Assembly: GCF_032854445.1 (NCBI RefSeq)
Contig: NW_027018454.1
Coordinates: forward strand, 1-24,879
From: Liolophura sinensis
Lineage: Eukaryota > Mollusca > Polyplacophora > Chitonida > Chitonidae
Reading direction: 5' to 3'
Length of the DNA: 24,879 nt
Shown here: positions 21,262 to 24,879 of the stretch, piece after piece
How the letters are laid out: each line of letters begins with the position of its first letter
Position numbering within the stretch: position 1 is the first letter of the stretch
The notes under the pieces: model-generated
Database searches by the model: none
What the model was told of the DNA's origin: nothing
What the model saw: the letters and a program-made list of their open reading frames with translations, nothing else
Position numbers and translations under genes: made by a program

Positions 21262-21813
21262 GAAGTAAGACATTTGCTGGGTGAGTTAAATGGGCTTGGC
21301 CCCAAAGATTTGACGTTGTCTGGGCTACCGAAGGGCACAGAACTTATAATGAAATGTTGAATATAGTAATGACCAGTCGCGATTGTACATAGTTAATGTA
21401 GCCGATTTCAATTAGCAAAATGACCAGGCAAAAATCCAAAAGTGGAAAAACTGTTCCAATGCTGCTGGTAAGAGGCTAATCCGACGTATTTTGTGACGAG
21501 AAATCGAATGGTGCAAACCGCGTTGCTCTCCGACCAATACTTTTGGCTGTAGCCACAAATGAATAATCAATGATGTTCAAGATCACGTGCCCAGCAACGG
21601 CTCTTACTCCATGGAAACCAAGGAAATTTGCAATTTTTCAACAGCTGGAGATGCTGGCCCAATTGCGCATCCTTTGGCACCTTATTGATGTGGGTCAGTG
21701 TTCAATTGTACTTTTTACAGCGGATTGTATCAAGTACCTTTTGTTTTTTTTATATACAAATGGTGTGGTTTTTTCTACATGTAGATAAAGACATTGAGTT
21801 TGTCTTCGACTTA
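21262..21813. repeat. Satellite unit 40 (class B, o78 G, 552 bp)
   Basis: Markers: o16 C, o55 T, o78 G, o93 T, o159 T. Four one-base indels and the six-T second run. Last unit with the full B marker set. Confidence 0.94.
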
Positions 21814-22368
21814 GAAGTAAGACATTTGCTGGGTGAGTTATATGGGCTTGGCCCAAAGATTTGACGTCGTCTGGGCTACCGAAAGGGCACATAACTTATA
21901 ATGAAATGTTGAATATAGTAATGACCAGTCGCGATTGTACATAGTTAATGTAGCCGATTTCAATTAGCAAAATGACCAGGCAAAAATCCAAAAAGTGGAA
22001 AAAACTGTTCCAATGCTGCTGGTAAGAGGCTAATCCGACGTAATTTGTGACGAGAAATCGAATGGTGCAAACCGCGTTTGCTCTCCGACCAATACTTTTG
22101 GCTGTAGCCACAAATGAATAATCAATGATGTCAAGATCACGTGCCCAGCAACGGCTCTTACTCCATGGAAACCAAGGAAATTTGCAATTTTTCAACAGCT
22201 GGAGATGCCTGGCCCAATTGCGCATCCTTTGGCACCTTATTGATGTGGGTCAGTGTTCAATTGTACTTTTTACAGCGGATTGTATCAAGTACCTTTTGTT
22301 TTTTTTATATACAAATGGTGTGGTTTTTTCTACATGTAGATAAAGACATTGAGTTTGTCTTCGACTTA
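21814..22368. repeat. Satellite unit 41 (B-like mosaic, o55 C, 555 bp)
   Basis: Markers: o16 C, o55 C, o78 T, o93 T, o137 T, o159 T, o182 G. Longest unit: five extra bases, all in homopolymers. It shares the T-to-A change in GTATTTTG with unit 32 and the six-T second run with unit 40. Confidence 0.94.
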
Positions 22369-22918
22369 GAAGTAAGACATTTGTTGGGTGAGTTAAATGG
22401 GCTTGGCCCAAAGATTTGACGTCGTCTGGGCTACCGAAGGGCACATAACTTATAATGAAAAGTTGAATATAGTAATGACCAGTCGCGATTGTACATAGTT
22501 AATGTAGCCGATTTCAATTCGCAAAAAGACAGGCAAAAATCCAAAAGTAGAAAAACTGTTCCAATGCTGCTGGTAAGAGGCTAATCCGACGGTATTTTGT
22601 GACGAGAAATCGAATGGTGCAAACCGCGTTGCTCTCCGACCATACTTTTGGCTGTAGCCACAAATGAATAATCAATGATGTCAAGATCACGTGCCCAGCA
22701 ACGGCTCTTACTCCATGGAAACCAAGGAAATTTGCAATTTTTCAACAGCTGGAGATGCCTGGCCCAATTGCGCATCCTTTGGCACCTTATTGATGTGGGT
22801 CAGTGTTCAATTGTACTTTTTACAGCGGATTGTATCAAGTACCTTTTGTTTTTTTTATATACAAATGGTGTGGGTTTTTCTACATGTAGATAAAGACATT
22901 GAGTTTGTCTTCGACTTA
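22369..22918. repeat. Satellite unit 42 (class R)
   Basis: Markers: o16 T, o152 C, o182 A. Length returns to 550 only because two extra and two missing bases cancel. Confidence 0.94.
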
Positions 22919-23469
22919 GAAGTAAGACATTTGCTGGGTGAGTTAAATGGGCTTGGCCCAAAGATTTGACGTCGTCTGGGCTACCGAAGGGCACATAACT
23001 TATAATGAAAAGTTGAATATAGTAATGACCAGTCGCGATTGTACATAGTTAATGCAGCCGATTTCAATTAGCAAAAAAGACCAGGCAAAAATCCAAAAGT
23101 GGAAAAACTGTTCCAATGCTGCTGGTAAGAGGCTAATCCGACGTATTTTGTGACGAGAAATCGAATGGTGCAAACCGCGTTGCTCTCCGACCAATACTTT
23201 TGGCTGTAGCCACAAATGAATAATCAATGATGTCAAGATCACGTGCCCAGCAACGGCTCTTACTCCATGGAAACCAAGGAAATTTGCAATTTTTCAACAG
23301 CTGGAGATGCCTGGCCCAATTGCGCATCCTTTTGGCACCTTATTGATGTGGGGTCAGTGTTCAATGTACTTTTTACAGCGGATTGTATCAAGTACCTTTT
23401 GTTTTTTTTATATACAAATGGTGTGGTTTTTCTACATGTAGATAAAGACATTGAGTTGTCTTCGACTTA
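22919..23469. repeat. Satellite unit 43 (class N, 551 bp)
   Basis: Markers: o16 C, o137 C, o182 G, GA, o479 T. Five one-base indels, including a missing T at the CAATTG near 23365. Confidence 0.94.
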
Positions 23470-24018
23470 GAAGTAAGACATTTGTTGGGTGAGTTAATGG
23501 GCTTGGCCCAAAGATTTGACGTCCGTCTGGGCTACCGAAGGGCACATAACTTATAATGAAAAGTTGAATATAGTAATGACCAGTCGCGATTGTACATAGT
23601 TAATGTAGCCGATTTCAATTCGCAAAAAGACCAGGCAAAAATCCAAAAGTGGAAAAACTGTTCCAATGCTGCTGGTAAGAGGCTAATCCGACGTATTTTG
23701 TGACGAGAAATCGAATGGTGCAACCGCGTTGCTCTCCGACCAATACTTTTGGCTGTAGCCACAAATGAATAATCAATGATGTCAAGATCACGTGCCCAGC
23801 AACGGCTCTTACTCCATGGAAACCAAGGAAATTTGCAATTTTTCAACAGCTGGAGATGCCTGGCCCAATTGCGCATCCTTTGGCACCTTATTGATGTGGG
23901 TCAGTGTTCAATTGTACTTTTTACAGCGGATTGTATCAAGTACCTTTTGTTTTTTTTACATACAAATGGTGTGGTTTTTCTACATGTAGATAAAGACATT
24001 GAGTTTGTCTTCGACTTA
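23470..24018. repeat. Satellite unit 44 (class R, o182 G, 549 bp)
   Basis: Markers: o16 T, o137 T, o152 C, o182 G. Three one-base indels. The element after the T8 run reads ACATAC instead of ATATAC, shared with unit 45. Confidence 0.94.
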
Positions 24019-24570
24019 GAAGTAAGACATTTGCTGGGTGAGTTAAATGGGCTTGGCCCAAAGATTTGACGTCGTCTGGGCCTACCGAAGGGCACATAAC
24101 TTATAATGAAAAGTTGAATATAGTAATGACCAGTCGCGATTGTACATAGTTAATGTAGCCGATTTCAATTCGCAAAAAAGACAAGGGCAAAAATCCAAAA
24201 GTAGAAAAACTGTTCCAATGCTGCTGGTAAGAGGCTAATCCGACGTATTTTGTGACGAGAAATCGAATGGTGCAAACCGCGTTGCTCTCCGACCAATACT
24301 TTTGGCTGTAGCAACAAATGAATAATCAATGATGTCAAGATCACGTGCCCAGCAACGGCTCTTACTCCATGGAAACAAGGAAATTTGCAATTTTTCAACA
24401 GCTGGAGATGCCTGGCCCAATTGCGCATCCTTTGGCACCTTATTGATGTGGGTCAGTGTTCAATTGTACTTTTTACAGCGGATTGTATCAAGTACCTTTT
24501 GTTTTTTTACATACAAATGGTGTGGGATTTTCTACATGTAGATAAAGACATTGAGTTTGTCTTCGACTTA
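24019..24570. repeat. Satellite unit 45 (class R, 552 bp)
   Basis: Markers: o16 C, o152 C, o182 A. Six one-base indels, ACATAC after a shortened seven-T run, and a C-to-A change near 24313 that breaks the TGGCT/AGCCA inverted repeat. Confidence 0.93.
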
Positions 24571-24879
24571 GAAGTAAGACATTTGCTGGGTGAGTTAAAT
24601 GGGCTTGGCCCAAAGATTTGACGTCGTCTGGGCTACCGAAGGGCACATAACTTATAATGAAAAGTTGAATATAGTAATGACCAGTCGCGATTGTACATAG
24701 TTAATGCAGCCGATTTCAATTAGCAAAAAGACCAGGCAAAAATCAAAAGTGGAAAAACTGTTCCAATGCTGCTGGTAAGAGGCTAATCCGACGTATTTTG
24801 TGACGAGAAATCGAATGGTGCAAACCGCGTTGCTCTCCGACCAATACTTTTGGCTGTAGCCACAAATGAATAATCAATG
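24571..24879. repeat. Satellite unit 46, partial (309 bp, class N-like)
   Basis: Markers: o16 C, o55 C, o93 A, o137 C, o182 G, o297 A. One C is missing near 24745. The window ends inside the monomer, so the array continues beyond it. Confidence 0.94.

Larger units (their letters stand above)
1..24879. repeat. Satellite DNA array, 550-bp monomer, about 45.4 copies head-to-tail
   Basis: The GAAGTAAGAC start motif recurs at 1, 551, 1101, 1651 and onward with 550-bp spacing to 24571, always on the same strand and without foreign sequence between copies. Most pairs of units differ at only a handful of positions, so the array is strongly homogenised. A hand count of one monomer gives about 41% GC and 18 CpG. 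The length is close to three nucleosome repeats (3 x 183 bp), which is common for satellites but is only an inference here. I do not recognise the monomer as a named satellite. No 5S rRNA, snRNA, tRNA or histone gene is visible in it. Array ends are not in the window, so total size and chromosomal position (centromeric, subtelomeric or sex-linked) are unknown. Confidence 0.97.

Noticed and set aside
1-24879. CRISPR array
   Set aside because: Repeats are long and contiguous with no short repeats alternating with unique spacers.
1-24879. 5S rRNA, snRNA, histone or tRNA gene cluster
   Set aside because: The 550-bp unit size is compatible with a tandem RNA gene, but I find no 5S internal control region, no U1, U2, U5 or U6 signature, no tRNA cloverleaf and no histone coding sequence on either strand.
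1-24879. CENP-B box as a sign of centromeric function
   Set aside because: Neither strand of the monomer shows the TTCG...A..CGGG core, so centromeric identity cannot be argued from this motif.
1-24879. Strict higher-order repeat
   Set aside because: Blocks recur at lags of 6, 12, 13 and 22 units with breaks and recombinants; no single multi-unit period holds across the window.

Overview
The whole window is one uninterrupted head-to-tail tandem array of a roughly 550-bp satellite monomer: 45 units plus a final 309-bp partial unit, all in the same orientation. One unit (24) carries a 200-bp net deletion at its junction with the next. I see no unique flanking DNA, transposon, rRNA, tRNA, CRISPR array or convincing protein-coding gene. 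Every open reading frame recurs with the 550-bp period and is best read as a by-product of the repeat. The layout (long monomer, many homogenised copies, a mosaic of shared variants) points to a eukaryotic satellite block, probably heterochromatic. The species cannot be named from the sequence. By hand count the monomer is about 41% GC with 18 CpG in 550 bp (observed/expected about 0.8), so it is not strongly CpG-depleted. That fits an invertebrate or another lightly methylated genome better than a vertebrate satellite, but this is only inference.

Numbering used throughout: a unit starts at the GAAGTAAGAC motif (offset o1), a phase chosen because the window starts there. Units differ at a small set of recurrent sites: o16 C/T, o55 C/T, o78 T/G, o93 A/T, o137 T/C, o147 C/A, o152 A/C, o159 A/T, o182 G/A, o297 A/G, o379 C/A, o437 T/A, o461-462 GA/GG/AT, o479 T/G, and the lengths of two T-runs (o482-489 and o507-511). 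These sites define classes: B (o55 T, o93 T, o159 T), K (o379 A, usually o297 G), R (o152 C, usually o182 A), G (o137 C with GG or AT at o461-462, usually o479 G), P (o137 T, no other marker) and N (o137 C, GA at o461-462).

Region by region. Units 1-31 (1-16854) are nearly exact 550-mers with 6 one-base indels plus the unit 24 deletion. They show multi-unit blocks of linked variants, such as R-G-B-P at units 3-6, 16-19 and 28-31. They do not form a strict higher-order repeat, and the pattern fits repeated unequal exchange or segmental amplification. Units 32-46 (16855-24879) have the same monomer but about 53 one-base indels, mostly in short homopolymers. That abrupt change looks more like residual long-read error or poor polishing than biology.

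Within the monomer I note a 12-bp perfect palindrome, several short inverted repeats, A-tracts at near-helical spacing, a T8-TATATA element, a box A/box B/T5 arrangement resembling a weak RNA polymerase III promoter, and a 196-bp stretch nearly free of the recurrent variants. None of these proves a function. I found no evidence of a new gene system. The interest lies in the array's organisation and in the conserved sub-region.
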